From contig NZ_RQWN01000001.1 in assembly GCF_003977755.1 (NCBI RefSeq), positions 1,070,995 to 1,134,994 of the forward strand: a stretch of 64,000 nucleotides of DNA, written 5' to 3'. Of this stretch, positions 45,580-54,490 are shown in pieces (the first letter of the stretch is position 1; the number at the start of each line of letters is the position of its first letter). Position numbers and translations under genes: made by a program. The notes beneath the pieces were generated by a model that was given only the letters and a program-made list of their open reading frames with translations, did no database searches and was not told the origin of the DNA. The stretch comes from Haloterrigena salifodinae (lineage in GTDB: Archaea > Halobacteriota > Halobacteria > Halobacteriales > Natrialbaceae).

Positions 45580-46377
45580 TCACGAGGTGATATCGGTCCG
45601 TTCGAACCAGCGCTGGCTGGCGACGACGAGGACGAGGGTCATCGCGACCAGAATTCCGGCGTGGACGGGATCGACCGAACTCTCGAGCAACACGGCGTTG
45701 GGATCGAAGTACCGCATGGGGGCGATGGCGCCGATTGCCTCGTAGTCGGTGCCGGTCAGGAGGGACTCGAGCATGAACAGCCCAAAGGTGATCCCGAGGG
45801 CGAGCCGCTGGGCGATGCCGACGCGGTCGACGACGACGGAAACGACCAGCCCGATGGCCCCGCAGGCGAAGAGGTATGGAACCGAGAGGGCGTGGAGGGC
45901 AACCAGGTCCGCGGCCGAAATCGGCTCGTCGACCAGCGTCGCGGCGACGAAGACGACGATCGGGGTGACGACGTTGACGACGACGATCGGAACGGCCAGC
46001 GAGGCGAACTTTTCCGCAACGGTCCGGGCCCGCGAGATCGGCATCGACAGCAGGACGTCCATCCGCCCGCGCTCGACGTCGTCGGCGATCGTTCCGGCCC
46101 CCAGATAGGCCAGGTAGAGCCCCAGCAGGATCGTCCAGCCGAAGACGTAGAGTTCGAAGGCGAGAAACCCCTCGAGGGAGGCCATCGTCCGGATGTCGAA
46201 CAGTTGGATGACGCCCTCGGGATAGGCCTGCAGGAACTCCTCGTCGACGTCGTCGAACGAGCCGCTGAAGGAGGGGTAGATCCAGACGACGGTGACCGCC
46301 AACAGCGACATGGCGACCGAGAGATAGAGGCTCCCCTTGAGTCGCTGGCGGCCGTCGTACCGAGCGATTTCGAGCAT
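45580..46377 (-). CDS. ABC-2 type transporter permease
   Basis: 265 residues with six hydrophobic spans and an N-terminal MLEIARYDGRQRLKGSLYLS typical of ABC-2 permeases of the NatB/ABC-2 kind. A large external loop follows span 1 (SGSFDDVDEEFLQAYPEGV). The short cytoplasmic block ERGRMDVLLSMPISRARTVAEKF is the conserved coupling region of this family. The ATG at 46377 is one base after the stop of the ATPase gene upstream. The pair should form an exporter; substrate unknown. Confidence 0.85.
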   Translation of the reverse strand: MLEIARYDGRQRLKGSLYLSVAMSLLAVTVVWIYPSFSGSFDDVDEEFLQAYPEGVIQLFDIRTMASLEGFLAFELYVFGWTILLGLYLAYLGAGTIADDVERGRMDVLLSMPISRARTVAEKFASLAVPIVVVNVVTPIVVFVAATLVDEPISAADLVALHALSVPYLFACGAIGLVVSVVVDRVGIAQRLALGITFGLFMLESLLTGTDYEAIGAIAPMRYFDPNAVLLESSVDPVHAGILVAMTLVLVVASQRWFERTDITS

Positions 46378-46378
46378 C

Positions 46379-47362
46379 TCAACCGCCCCCCGGCCGCTCG
46401 GACAACTCCGGTTGCGACGCGGATTCGGCGGCTTCTTCGCTGTCGCCATAGAACCGCATAAAGACGTCCTCGAGGGGCGCCTCCTCGATCGATAGGTCGA
46501 GTAAGCGGTACTCACGCAGGTGGGCGAGCAAGGCGTTGACGTCGCCGGTGAAGGTGAACGCGCACTCGGTGACCGCCGTCGTCGCGTCGTCGGCATCGTC
46601 GGCGTCGCCGCCGCGAACGACGCTCGTCTCGAGGTCGTGGACGCCGTCGATCGCGAGCGCCTCGCGGGGGATCGAGGCCGCGGCGCGCAGTCGGACGACC
46701 TTCCCACTGCGGTCGAGCAGCGATTCGACGGGTTCGACCGTCACGAGGCGTCCGTTCCGGATGATCCCCACGCGGTCGCAAAGTCGCCGGACCTCGCTCA
46801 ACACGTGCGAGGAAAAGAACACCGTGACGCCGCGCTCGCGTTCCTCGCGGAGGAACTCGGCGAAGCGGTGCTGAATCAGCGGGTCGAGGCCGCTCGTCGG
46901 CTCGTCCAAGATCACCAGCTCCGGGTCGTGCATGAACGTCGTCACGAGGCCGAGTTTGCGGACGTTGCCGTGGGAATAATCCCGAACCGGCCGGTCCAGC
47001 GGCGGTTCGAACAACTCGAGCAACGCCTCGCTGCGCTCGTCGCCCTTGATCGCGGCGTGGAGGTCGAGAACCTCTCGACCCGTCGCGGTCTCGTCGAACG
47101 CAGGGGTGTCCGGCAGGTAGCCCAACTTCCGTTTGGCCTCGAGCAGTGCGTCCTCGTCGGTAACGTCGCGGCCGAGCACGCGGGCGGTTCCCGCCGTCGG
47201 CGCGAGCAGACCGAGCAGCGTCCGGATCGTCGTGGTCTTGCCGGCGCCGTTGGGCCCGAGGTAGCCGAAGATCTCGCCGCGCTCGACGGAAAACGTGACG
47301 CCGTCGTTGGCCAGCACCTCGCCGTAGTCCTTGGTGAGCCCCTCGAGTTCGATCGCAGCCAT
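46379..47362 (-). CDS. ABC transporter ATP-binding protein
   Basis: 327 residues. Walker A GYLGPNGAGKTTTIRTLLG, Q-loop region LGYLPDTPAFDE, Walker B LVILDEPTSGLDP and H-loop FFSSHVLSEVRRL are intact. The signature motif reads YSHGNVRKLG rather than LSGGQ; the family tolerates YSxGxxQ forms, but His at the second Gly position is unusual. The C-terminal ~100 residues form the DUF4162-like domain of NatA/CcmA-type exporters. Forms a unit with the downstream permease. Confidence 0.9.
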   Translation of the reverse strand: MAAIELEGLTKDYGEVLANDGVTFSVERGEIFGYLGPNGAGKTTTIRTLLGLLAPTAGTARVLGRDVTDEDALLEAKRKLGYLPDTPAFDETATGREVLDLHAAIKGDERSEALLELFEPPLDRPVRDYSHGNVRKLGLVTTFMHDPELVILDEPTSGLDPLIQHRFAEFLREERERGVTVFFSSHVLSEVRRLCDRVGIIRNGRLVTVEPVESLLDRSGKVVRLRAAASIPREALAIDGVHDLETSVVRGGDADDADDATTAVTECAFTFTGDVNALLAHLREYRLLDLSIEEAPLEDVFMRFYGDSEEAAESASQPELSERPGGG

Positions 47363-47478
47363 GACGAACTGTTGGTGCCGCGTTCACATGTAACCCGCCA
47401 CCGGTCGCGGTCCGAGCCGAGGCGCTTCGAGTGAGGAGGAACCGAACTCATTTCTGATGGGACGTAGGCCGGACACGT

Positions 47479-47724
47479 ATGAGCGAGATCTTCGCACGAG
47501 ATCTGGGCGGAAAACGCGTCGTCGGAACGGACGGGAAAATCTTCGGTCGACTCCACACCGTGACCATGGACCCCGATTCCGGCGCGCTGCTCGACCTCGT
47601 CGTCGAACCCGGCGACGGCTCCCCGAGGCCGGCGTCCGAGCGATCCGACGACGACCGACTGTGGGTTCCCGTCGATCGCATCGAGACGGTAAAGGATCAG
47701 ATCATCGTTCGATCGTCCCGCTAA
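47479..47724 (+). CDS. PRC-barrel domain protein
   Basis: 81 residues, a single PRC-barrel: FARDLGGKRVVGTDGKIFGRL, then TMDPDSGALLDLVVEPGD and LWVPVDRIETVKDQIIV. In archaea such stand-alone PRC-barrel proteins are widespread; one family member (CdpB) takes part in cell division, but this cannot be claimed from sequence alone. It is divergent from the ABC genes, with 116 bases between. Confidence 0.85.
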   Translation: MSEIFARDLGGKRVVGTDGKIFGRLHTVTMDPDSGALLDLVVEPGDGSPRPASERSDDDRLWVPVDRIETVKDQIIVRSSR

Positions 47725-47778
47725 GGGCGGCCGGTACGGACGGGACAATCGGGCGGTACCATCCGTTCTCGAGATCTA

Positions 47779-48591
47779 TCAAGGGACTCGACCGACGGTG
47801 ACGAAAAACGGCACCGCCTCCTCGCGGTGGTACTCCCGCGCTTCCATCTGTTCAATTACGTCCCGGCCCATCTCGCGCCACGCGCCCCGGAGGTCGTCGT
47901 ACGCCGACTCGGTGAGTTCCCCCGAGAGCATCGTCTCGCGGTCGTCAGCCAGCCCCGCGCCGGTCGCCTTCCGCCGGGCCGCGACCAGCGCCATCTCGCT
48001 GTAGGGCGGCTCGACCGTCCGGACGTGATCGTACCGGCGCGTCTCGCACACCTCGAGGCCGGTGTCCTCGAACGGCGCGCGGGCGTCGGCGCCGAGTGCG
48101 ACATCGGTCGCGACGCCGTCGAGGTAGGCGGTGCGGGCCCGCCGCTCGAGGCGGCCCTCGCGCTCGACGCTCGAGTCGATCTCGACGGTGGCGTTGTTCG
48201 GCTCGACGGCCGCGACGAGATCCGTCGAGACGCGGGCGAACTCCGCGACGGCGGCCGCGGGATTGGGCAGGTTGATCAACAGCGCCTGACAGACCACGAG
48301 GTCGAAGCTGTCGTCCGGGAACGGGAGGCGCAGGGCGTCGCCGGCGACGACGGGGACGGGGTCGTCGTGGTCGGCCGCAATCTCGAGCAACTCGCGGTCG
48401 GCGTCACAGCCAACGATGGTGGCGTCGTCGGGCGCCTCCTCGCGCAGAACGCGGCTCAGCTCACCGGTCCCGCAGCCGACGTCGAGGACGCGCTCGCGGG
48501 ACTCGAGGGCGAGGGGCTCGAGGGCCTCGCGGGAGTCGTCCCACATCCCCTCGCGGGTCCGGCTGAGGTAGGATTCGGAGAACTCGCGCAC
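47779..48591 (-). CDS. Class I SAM-dependent methyltransferase
   Basis: 270 residues. SAM-binding motifs: RVLDVGCGTGELSRVL (motif I), VGCDADRELLEIA (motif II, acidic residue), GDALRLPFPDDSFDLVVCQA (motifs III-IV). The C-terminal part (residues ~150-270) is family-specific and helical. The methyl acceptor cannot be told; small-molecule or quinone-type methylation is common for this layout. Monocistronic. Confidence 0.87.
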   Translation of the reverse strand: MREFSESYLSRTREGMWDDSREALEPLALESRERVLDVGCGTGELSRVLREEAPDDATIVGCDADRELLEIAADHDDPVPVVAGDALRLPFPDDSFDLVVCQALLINLPNPAAAVAEFARVSTDLVAAVEPNNATVEIDSSVEREGRLERRARTAYLDGVATDVALGADARAPFEDTGLEVCETRRYDHVRTVEPPYSEMALVAARRKATGAGLADDRETMLSGELTESAYDDLRGAWREMGRDVIEQMEAREYHREEAVPFFVTVGRVP

Positions 48592-48647
48592 GACCGACGG
48601 TACGAACGGTCCGAGTAAAAACGGGTCGATCTTCGATTACCTCACAC

Positions 48648-48956
48648 TCACGCGATCGTCATGCCGATCACAGCAACGACGAACCCGAGCGTGGCAACAG
48701 CGGCGATCACGCACAGGGATGTCGGAGCGGGCTCCATCCCGCGAGGAACCCGTCGTGGCTCGAGGGAGACGAGTACACCGGCCCCGACCCCGAACAGTCC
48801 GAATACGAGTCCGCCGAGTTCAGCGCTCGAGACGCCGGCCGTGAGTGCGACCGTCGCCTCGACAACGAACAGCAGTCCGACTAAGAGGAGAAGATACCCG
48901 TGGAGAGTCGCCCGACGCAACGAAATAGCGCTAACACTCGCGTTACCGCGGCCCAT
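48648..48956 (-). CDS. Small membrane protein
   Basis: 102 residues with three to four hydrophobic spans (GYLLLLVGLLFVVEATVAL, LGGLVFGLFGVGAGVLVSL, LCVIAAVATLGFVVAVIGM). It starts MGRGNASVSAISLRR. No recognised domain. Confidence 0.6.
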   Translation of the reverse strand: MGRGNASVSAISLRRATLHGYLLLLVGLLFVVEATVALTAGVSSAELGGLVFGLFGVGAGVLVSLEPRRVPRGMEPAPTSLCVIAAVATLGFVVAVIGMTIA

Positions 48957-49027
48957 ATCCGATTGACCGCGGTCATTTGTCTTATTATTTTGGGGCTGGA
49001 ATGGTGAAATTACTTCCCGCGTAGCTC

Positions 49028-49093
49028 ACGGCTCGCTTCGCTCGCCGTTCGCATTTTCGCGGTTCTCGCTCACTTCGTTCGCTCCGAACCGCG
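49028..49093. repeat. Hairpin-rich non-coding segment
   Basis: Between the small membrane protein and nfo there is a CTCGCTTCG-type low-complexity run with two stems: ACGGC/GCCGT (49028-49032, 49044-49048) and CGCGGTTC/GAACCGCG (49058-49065, 49086-49093). It resembles the array at 36.1 kb in style. No gene is visible in 48957-49153. Confidence 0.5.
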
Positions 49094-49145
49094 CTCACTC
49101 CGAGTCGCGCAGCTCGCGGGTCACTCCGTTCCCCGCTCGCAACCT

Positions 49146-49165
49146 CGAGACGCTTACGCGTCTCG
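49146..49165 (-). terminator. Hairpin over the nfo stop codon
   Basis: CGAGACGC-TTAC-GCGTCTCG is a perfect 8-base stem; the nfo stop codon (TAA on the minus strand, 49154-49156) lies in its four-base loop. It could be a transcript end or 3'-end stability structure. No T run follows closely. Confidence 0.4.
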
Positions 49166-50023
49166 CAGTTCCTTGACCTTCTCGATGTTCCAGGCGAAGC
49201 CTTTCCCGTCTTCCGTCGGCGTCTCGAGCGCGAAGGGCAGATCCCGCAGATCCGGATGGTTCACGATGGCTTTCATGCCGTCCTCGCCGATGTAACCCTC
49301 GCCGATGAGCGCGTGTTCGTCCTTGTGGGTGCCGACGTCGTGTTTCGAGTCGTTGAGGTGGATGTACTCAAGGTACTCGAGGCCGACCTCGTCGTCGAAC
49401 CGTCCGACTGTCTCATCGACCGCTTCGGGCGTCGTGAGGTCGTTGCCGGCGACCAGCGTGTGGGCGGTGTCGATGCAGATGCCGATGTCGGTTTCGGTGC
49501 GGTCGATGATCCCCGCGAGGTGCTCGAACTCGCCGCCGAGCTTGGTCCCGCTGCCGGCGTCGGACTCGATGAGAATCTGAACGTCCTCGGGAACGTCGAG
49601 TTCGTCGATGAGACTCGCCGCGTTGTCGAGGCCGCCCTCGACGCCGGCGCCCGTGTGTGCGCCGAGGTGGACGTTGACGTACGGAATGCCCAGTTTCTCG
49701 GCGGCGTCGAGCTCCGCCTGCATGCTCTCTTTGGACTTGCGCCGGAGGTCGTCCTTCGGGGTACAGAGGTTGACCAGATAGGCCGAGTGGATCACCCACG
49801 GCCCCTCGAGTCGTTCGTCCGATTCCTCGCGGAAGCCGTCGGCGGCGTCGTCGCTGATCTCGGGCTGGGCCCAGACCTGCGGCGAGGTTGTGAAGATCTG
49901 TCCGCAGTTCCCGCCGAACGCGCGCTGGCGGTGGACCGCGTTGCGGAGATCGTCGTACGGCGGCGTTTCGTCGTCGGAAGAGACGCGCGAGCCGGAGATG
50001 GATACGTGTGCGCCGACCTTCAT
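49154..50023 (-). CDS. nfo: Endonuclease IV (AP endonuclease)
   Basis: 289 residues, the standard length. It cleaves 5' of abasic sites in base-excision repair. The TIM-barrel metal ligands are recognisable: [35 protein letters not shown] (Glu), [13 protein letters not shown] (Asp, His), [19 protein letters not shown] and [11 protein letters not shown]. It starts [11 protein letters not shown] as usual. It is a single-gene unit. Confidence 0.95.
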   Translation of the reverse strand: MKVGAHVSISGSRVSSDDETPPYDDLRNAVHRQRAFGGNCGQIFTTSPQVWAQPEISDDAADGFREESDERLEGPWVIHSAYLVNLCTPKDDLRRKSKESMQAELDAAEKLGIPYVNVHLGAHTGAGVEGGLDNAASLIDELDVPEDVQILIESDAGSGTKLGGEFEHLAGIIDRTETDIGICIDTAHTLVAGNDLTTPEAVDETVGRFDDEVGLEYLEYIHLNDSKHDVGTHKDEHALIGEGYIGEDGMKAIVNHPDLRDLPFALETPTEDGKGFAWNIEKVKELRDA

Positions 50024-50405
50024 GGACGCTCGTCAGTACCGGTCGGTGATAGGTATACTGATTTCGGAAACTGATCGCGGGAATCGCGGCCGACGAACCG
50101 AAAACCCGGAGAACGAACCCGATAGGCATCGATTCGACGCCCTATCACGGCCGATCGTCGTCAGTTATCTCCACCGCACAAAAGGTCAGTAATGCGGTGT
50201 GTGTCGTCGATTCGTCTCACCTGGCGACTCGTTGCGGACGTGGAAACCGAACCCCCGGACGAATTCGACACGTTCGAAGAGCCGCAATATATCATGTACA
50301 TATCATGAACTTATCCTTTAAACTTAAAACTGACAGTCAACCGGCCCCAATAAAAACAAACAACAATTAAGGTTATTCGCCCCCCTCGAATTGGGTAGAG
50401 GTACC
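50024..50405 (+). promoter_or_regulatory. cstA upstream region
   Basis: A 382-base gap. The distal half is ordinary GC-rich sequence without an open frame. The last ~110 bases (50290-50385) are strongly AT-rich, with several TATA-like words (TTTAAACTTAAAAC, AATAAAAACAAAC) and the palindromic word CATGTACATATCATG nearby at ~50295. A starvation-type regulated promoter is plausible for cstA. Confidence 0.45.
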
Positions 50406-52241
50406 ATGACCCAAGTCATATGGATCATCGCGGCAGTACTAGTGACGTTCACCGCCGGCTATGTGGGGTACTCGAGGTACCTCACGCAGTTCGTCGAACT
50501 CGATGCGGAGGCGAAGACACCGGCACACAAGTACGAGGACGGACAGGAGTACGTACCAGCGAAGAAACCGGTCTTACTGGGGCACCACTACTCGAGTATC
50601 GCAGGTGGGGCCCCGATCGTGGGGCCAATCACGGCCGGCGCCGTCTGGGGTTGGATGCCGGCATTACTGTGGATCGCGATCGGTAACCCGCTGATGGGTG
50701 CGGTACACGACTTCGTCTCGCTGTCGGGGAGTCTCCGCCACGAGGGGAAGTCGGTCGGGTACATCATCGGCGAGTACGTCGGTAAGACCGGCAAGAATAT
50801 GCTGCTGTGGTTCGCGTTCATTACGATCATACTCGTCGTCGCAGTGTTCGCGCTGGTCGTCGGGATTGTCTTCAACGCGTATCCGCAGGTCGTCACGGCG
50901 TCGTTCATCTACATCCTTCTGGCGCTGGTGTTCGGCGTCTACCTGTACCAGTTCAACGGCCCGTTCATCCCTGGGACGGTCCTCTTCGTCGCTGGGGTCT
51001 TCGCGGCCGTCTGGGTGGGGCTCCAGTACCCGCTGGCGCTGTTCGCCGGCGACTACCCGGCCGAAACGATCGTGCTGCTGGGTGGTGACGGCAGTTGGGT
51101 GCCGGGTGCGGGCACACTCGGCGGTAACACTGCGGCGTGGATTCCGGTCGTGCTCGTCTACGCCGCGGTCGCGAGCGCACTCCCCGTGTGGGTGTTGCTC
51201 CAGCCGCGAGACTACCTGTCGTCGTTCCTGCTGTACAGCGGCGTCGGCGGGGCGATCGTCGCGATCATCGTCGGGACGTTCCTTGGGACGTCATCCCAAC
51301 CGCTCGTCATCGACGAGACGATCGGCGCGTTCCAGGGCTTCTGGGGCGTCGAGGCCGTCTTCTTGCCCTTGTTTCCGCTGCTGTTCATCACGATCGCCTG
51401 CGGGACGATCAGCGGCTTCCACTCGCTGGTTTCCTCGGGCACGACCGCCAAACAACTCGACAAGGAGACCGACGCCAGACTGATCGGCTACGGCGGGATG
51501 CTCGGCGAGGGGCTGCTCGCCGCGGTCGCACTGTCGACGCTCGCGGTGTGGGGCTTTGCCGATCCCGCGGGCGGGATCGGTGCCGCGCTGCCGAACTTCG
51601 CGTCCGGTGGCGGCGTCATCCTCACGAGTCTCGGTATTCCGGAGACGGCCGGGGCCGTCTTCATGGCACTCGTCCTCTGTAGCTTCCTCCTCACCTCGAC
51701 CGACACGGCCGCTCGTCTCGGTCGATACATGATGGAAGAGATCATTGGGACGCCCGCGGGGCGGACCGATACGGGGCTCAATCTCAACGTGCGTTCGATC
51801 GCACGCGGTCGGTACACGAATCCGGCCATTCAGATCGGTCTCGCTTACCTACTCGTCGTCTCCGGTCAGTGGGTCACGCTGTGGGCGCTGTTCGGGGGCG
51901 CGAACCAGCTGCTCGCCGCGCTGGCGCTGCTCACTGCGACCGTCTGGCTGGCTAACTGGGACGACAACAAACAACTCGTCTCCACCGGCGTCCCGATGGC
52001 GATCATGGTGACGATCACCGTGCTCGGCCTCTCGTGGCTGGTGTTCTACGAGAACCTGTACGCGAACCTGATTCAGGGCGGAGCGGAATCGACCAGCGCG
52101 ATGATCTCCTCGGGCGTCCAGATGATTCTCGGGCTCGTCCTCATCGGCCTGGCGCTCGCACTCGTCAGACTCGGATACAAGAACATCAGCCGCGTCCGTC
52201 GCGGCCCCGAGACGCCTGCGGCAGAACCGGGCGACGACTAA
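50406..52241 (+). CDS. cstA: Carbon starvation protein CstA family transporter
   Basis: 611 residues with about 16 hydrophobic spans. CstA motifs: FVELDAEAKTPAHKYEDGQEY (partly), LLGHHYSSIAGGAPIVGPI, FISLSGSLRH-type VHDFVSLSGSLRHEGKS, ISGFHSLVSSGTTAKQLDKE and LWALFGGANQLLAALAL near the end. In bacteria the family imports peptides or pyruvate on carbon starvation; the substrate here is open. The start at ATG 50406 gives MTQVIWIIAAVLV. Single gene. Confidence 0.92.
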   Translation: MTQVIWIIAAVLVTFTAGYVGYSRYLTQFVELDAEAKTPAHKYEDGQEYVPAKKPVLLGHHYSSIAGGAPIVGPITAGAVWGWMPALLWIAIGNPLMGAVHDFVSLSGSLRHEGKSVGYIIGEYVGKTGKNMLLWFAFITIILVVAVFALVVGIVFNAYPQVVTASFIYILLALVFGVYLYQFNGPFIPGTVLFVAGVFAAVWVGLQYPLALFAGDYPAETIVLLGGDGSWVPGAGTLGGNTAAWIPVVLVYAAVASALPVWVLLQPRDYLSSFLLYSGVGGAIVAIIVGTFLGTSSQPLVIDETIGAFQGFWGVEAVFLPLFPLLFITIACGTISGFHSLVSSGTTAKQLDKETDARLIGYGGMLGEGLLAAVALSTLAVWGFADPAGGIGAALPNFASGGGVILTSLGIPETAGAVFMALVLCSFLLTSTDTAARLGRYMMEEIIGTPAGRTDTGLNLNVRSIARGRYTNPAIQIGLAYLLVVSGQWVTLWALFGGANQLLAALALLTATVWLANWDDNKQLVSTGVPMAIMVTITVLGLSWLVFYENLYANLIQGGAESTSAMISSGVQMILGLVLIGLALALVRLGYKNISRVRRGPETPAAEPGDD

Positions 52242-52354
52242 CAACACGCTGTCCGTTTCCTTTTTCGCCGCGAACTCCGATCTCAGACGGGTCTGTCACC
52301 TCTTTCCGAAATTGAAGACCGACTTCTCCGCCGGACGGTCTGGAATCCCGCTTC

Positions 52355-52963
52355 CTACCGCCAGAACCGTTTCGCGAACCGCGACAGGAGCCCTTCGTCG
52401 GGCGTGTTCACGTTGTCCCAGAGGGTAAACGCCTCCGCGACGTCGGCTTCCTCGCTGGCGACGTGGTCCTCGAGATCGGGGACGACGACTACGAGATTGA
52501 TATCGTAGTGCCCGTGATAGCCGAACTTCAGTAACGTCCGATCGCGGAAGCCAGCGACGAACTCGCGAACGTCGTCGGACATCCCGTTGGCGACGAGCAC
52601 GAACGTGAAGTCCGTCCCAAAGTGCTCCTCGTCAGGGACGACGCGCTCGTCCGCGAGTTCGTGGCCGAGATCGACGAGTCGCTCGAGTTCAGCGATCGTC
52701 GGACGCGGCTCGCGGCGGGCGAAGAGATACTCCTCGGTCTCGTGATCGGCGTAACTCAGCGCCGGGTGAAAGAACTGCTTCTGACTCAGCACGCGCAGTT
52801 CCCCGTAGAGATCCCACCGCTCGCCGTCGACGCGGTGGTTCTTCTCGAGGTCGTAGTTGTACATCAACCGATCGGAGACCCGGTCGAGGTACTCGTCGTC
52901 CCAGTCGGGTACCGCCTCGCGGATCTCGGCCGGCAGTTCCTCCGGTCGTACTTTCTCGCTCAT
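52355..52963 (-). CDS. Conserved haloarchaeal protein of unknown function
   Basis: 202 residues, soluble and acidic. It begins MSEKVRPEELPAEIREAVPD and ends FAKRFWR. Visible blocks are DRVSDRLMYNYDLEKNH, FFHPALSYADHETEEYLFAR and HFGTDFTFVLVANGMSDD. I recognise no catalytic motif. It converges with cstA (113 bases between the stops), where TTTCCTTTTTCG at ~52257 may serve as a cstA terminator. Confidence 0.7.
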   Translation of the reverse strand: MSEKVRPEELPAEIREAVPDWDDEYLDRVSDRLMYNYDLEKNHRVDGERWDLYGELRVLSQKQFFHPALSYADHETEEYLFARREPRPTIAELERLVDLGHELADERVVPDEEHFGTDFTFVLVANGMSDDVREFVAGFRDRTLLKFGYHGHYDINLVVVVPDLEDHVASEEADVAEAFTLWDNVNTPDEGLLSRFAKRFWR

Positions 52964-53181
52964 CGTGTATCTGTGGAGAGCGATCGCGGTCGCGTCCGGC
53001 GAAGCGTCGGTCCGGTCTCGGGGCGATCCGTGGTCCGAAATCTCATACCATCGGTTACCGTCGGGGTATCAAATAATCGTCGGTGGGAACGACGCCGGCG
53101 ACGCGCCGTTTTCGACGGCGCTCGCGGACCCGGGCGGCAGCTTTTAGCCATCGGAGACGTAGTATCCTGCAAGGGATTCTC

Positions 53182-53418
53182 ATGGAAGGCAAGAAAACCG
53201 AAGCCTGCGGTCGGTGCTCGATGTCGACGGTCGTCGACGTCGCCTCGTCCGACGACGGTGACGGCGAGAGCGAGGCCGAATCGACTCGCGACCCGTTCGG
53301 CGAGAACGCCATCGAGATCGACGAGGAGTCGCTCCGACGCGTCTCGCCGGGAGCCTGGGCAGGACGGGTCGCCGAGCGGCTCGACGATCTCGGACGACGA
53401 CTCATTTACGGGCGGTAG
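53182..53418 (+). CDS. Small acidic protein with a Cys pair
   Basis: 78 residues: MEGKKTEACGRCSMSTVVDV, then an Asp/Glu/Ser-rich linker and a basic helix (AWAGRVAERLDDLGRRLIYG). A C-x-x-C pair near the N-terminus could bind zinc or act as a redox pair. Coding is supported by codon pattern and by a start preceded by AAGGGA; the family is unknown to me. Confidence 0.55.
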   Translation: MEGKKTEACGRCSMSTVVDVASSDDGDGESEAESTRDPFGENAIEIDEESLRRVSPGAWAGRVAERLDDLGRRLIYGR

Positions 53419-53478
53419 AGCGGTCGAGGATTGAGCTCGGGAGCGTAATCGTGGCCGGAACTGGCACCGAAGCGGGAC

Positions 53479-53703
53479 TCAGTTCATCGTCACGAGATAC
53501 GTTATCGCGAACAGCACGACCGCGGCCGTGGCGACGTTGATAAGGCCGAATTCGACGGCACCCAGAAACGACAGTCCCCAGACGATCGTCCACGCGAACA
53601 GCGTCGACAGGATCGCGTTCATCGCGATCAGAACGCGGGGATCGCCCTGCGACCCCGCCGTCCCCGCCTCGAATCCGTCCCGCTCGGAGTCGCTATCGCT
53701 CAT
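53479..53703 (-). CDS. Small membrane protein
   Basis: 74 residues. An acidic N-terminus (MSDSDSERDGFEAG) is followed by two hydrophobic spans (VLIAMNAILSTLFAWTIVWG and FGLINVATAAVVLFAITYLV). The ATG at 53703 is preferred over an upstream GTG. No known domain. Confidence 0.6.
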   Translation of the reverse strand: MSDSDSERDGFEAGTAGSQGDPRVLIAMNAILSTLFAWTIVWGLSFLGAVEFGLINVATAAVVLFAITYLVTMN

Positions 53704-53834
53704 ACAGGGAGAGGACGGTACCGTCACTTATATTTTCGCCGTCCAGAACGATCGATGGACTCGACGGCGCCGCGGCCACGCCGCCAGCAAACCAAGTTGT
53801 ATAGCTCTTTGTCGATCGAGGTCGAACGCACCGT

Positions 53835-54155
53835 ATGCGACTTCGTAACCGCCACGGCTCGCGCGTCGATCCGGTGCCGTTCGTCGTAGTCGTCGGTCTC
53901 ACTTTCATGGTCCTGCTCTCGTTCGGGCCGCTGTACGGACAGGCACTGGGGCTGTCGCTCGAGGCGGCGATCGCCGTCTCGGTCGCCCTGTTCGCCGTCG
54001 CCACCGTCGCCGCCTATCACCGCCAGATCTGGACCGCGCGGCCGGAGCTTCGGGGCCACGTGTCGGCCGCGGTCCGCGCCGAGCGCCTGTTCTACCTGAT
54101 TCCGATACTGGCGGCGCTGATCGTCGCGCTCGCCGTACCGTTAGTCGCCCGATAG
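53835..54155 (+). CDS. Small membrane protein
   Basis: 106 residues with three spans (FVVVVGLTFMVLLSFGPLYG, LSLEAAIAVSVALFAVATVA, FYLIPILAALIVALAVPLVA) and a basic N-terminus MRLRNRHGSR. Diverges from the preceding small membrane protein. No family recognised. Confidence 0.65.
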   Translation: MRLRNRHGSRVDPVPFVVVVGLTFMVLLSFGPLYGQALGLSLEAAIAVSVALFAVATVAAYHRQIWTARPELRGHVSAAVRAERLFYLIPILAALIVALAVPLVAR

Positions 54156-54269
54156 GTCGAATATCGCCGCTGGAGCGACGCCGCTTCGAGTCCGCGACGG
54201 GCGTGCCGATCGCTTATCCGTGATACATATTCGCACAGTATTATTTGCCTCCCCGGCGAATGGACGAGT

Positions 54270-54473
54270 ATGGGTCTCGTCGATTCACTAAAAGACGCGT
54301 TCACGTCGCCAGCCCCGAATCGCCGGCCCACGGACGGCTCCGCGGGCGCGTACTGGTGTGACGATTGCTGCGTTCGGATCAGGGACGTCGAACTCGAGGG
54401 GGAGCCCGTCTGCCCCAACTGCGGCGCCGAGATGCGCTTCGAGCGCGCTACCGGCGGCGACTGCGCGTGCTGA
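54270..54473 (+). CDS. Small zinc-ribbon protein
   Basis: 67 residues. Two C-x-x-C pairs, YWCDDCCVRI and PVCPNCGAEM, form a rubredoxin-like zinc ribbon; the tail has two more Cys (GGDCAC). ATG at 54270, after TATTATTTGCC, suggests a leaderless transcript. It converges with the COG0523 metallochaperone gene, a suggestive but unproven zinc link. Confidence 0.75.
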   Translation: MGLVDSLKDAFTSPAPNRRPTDGSAGAYWCDDCCVRIRDVELEGEPVCPNCGAEMRFERATGGDCAC

Positions 54474-54490
54474 CGGTCCGGTGAGCGGAA

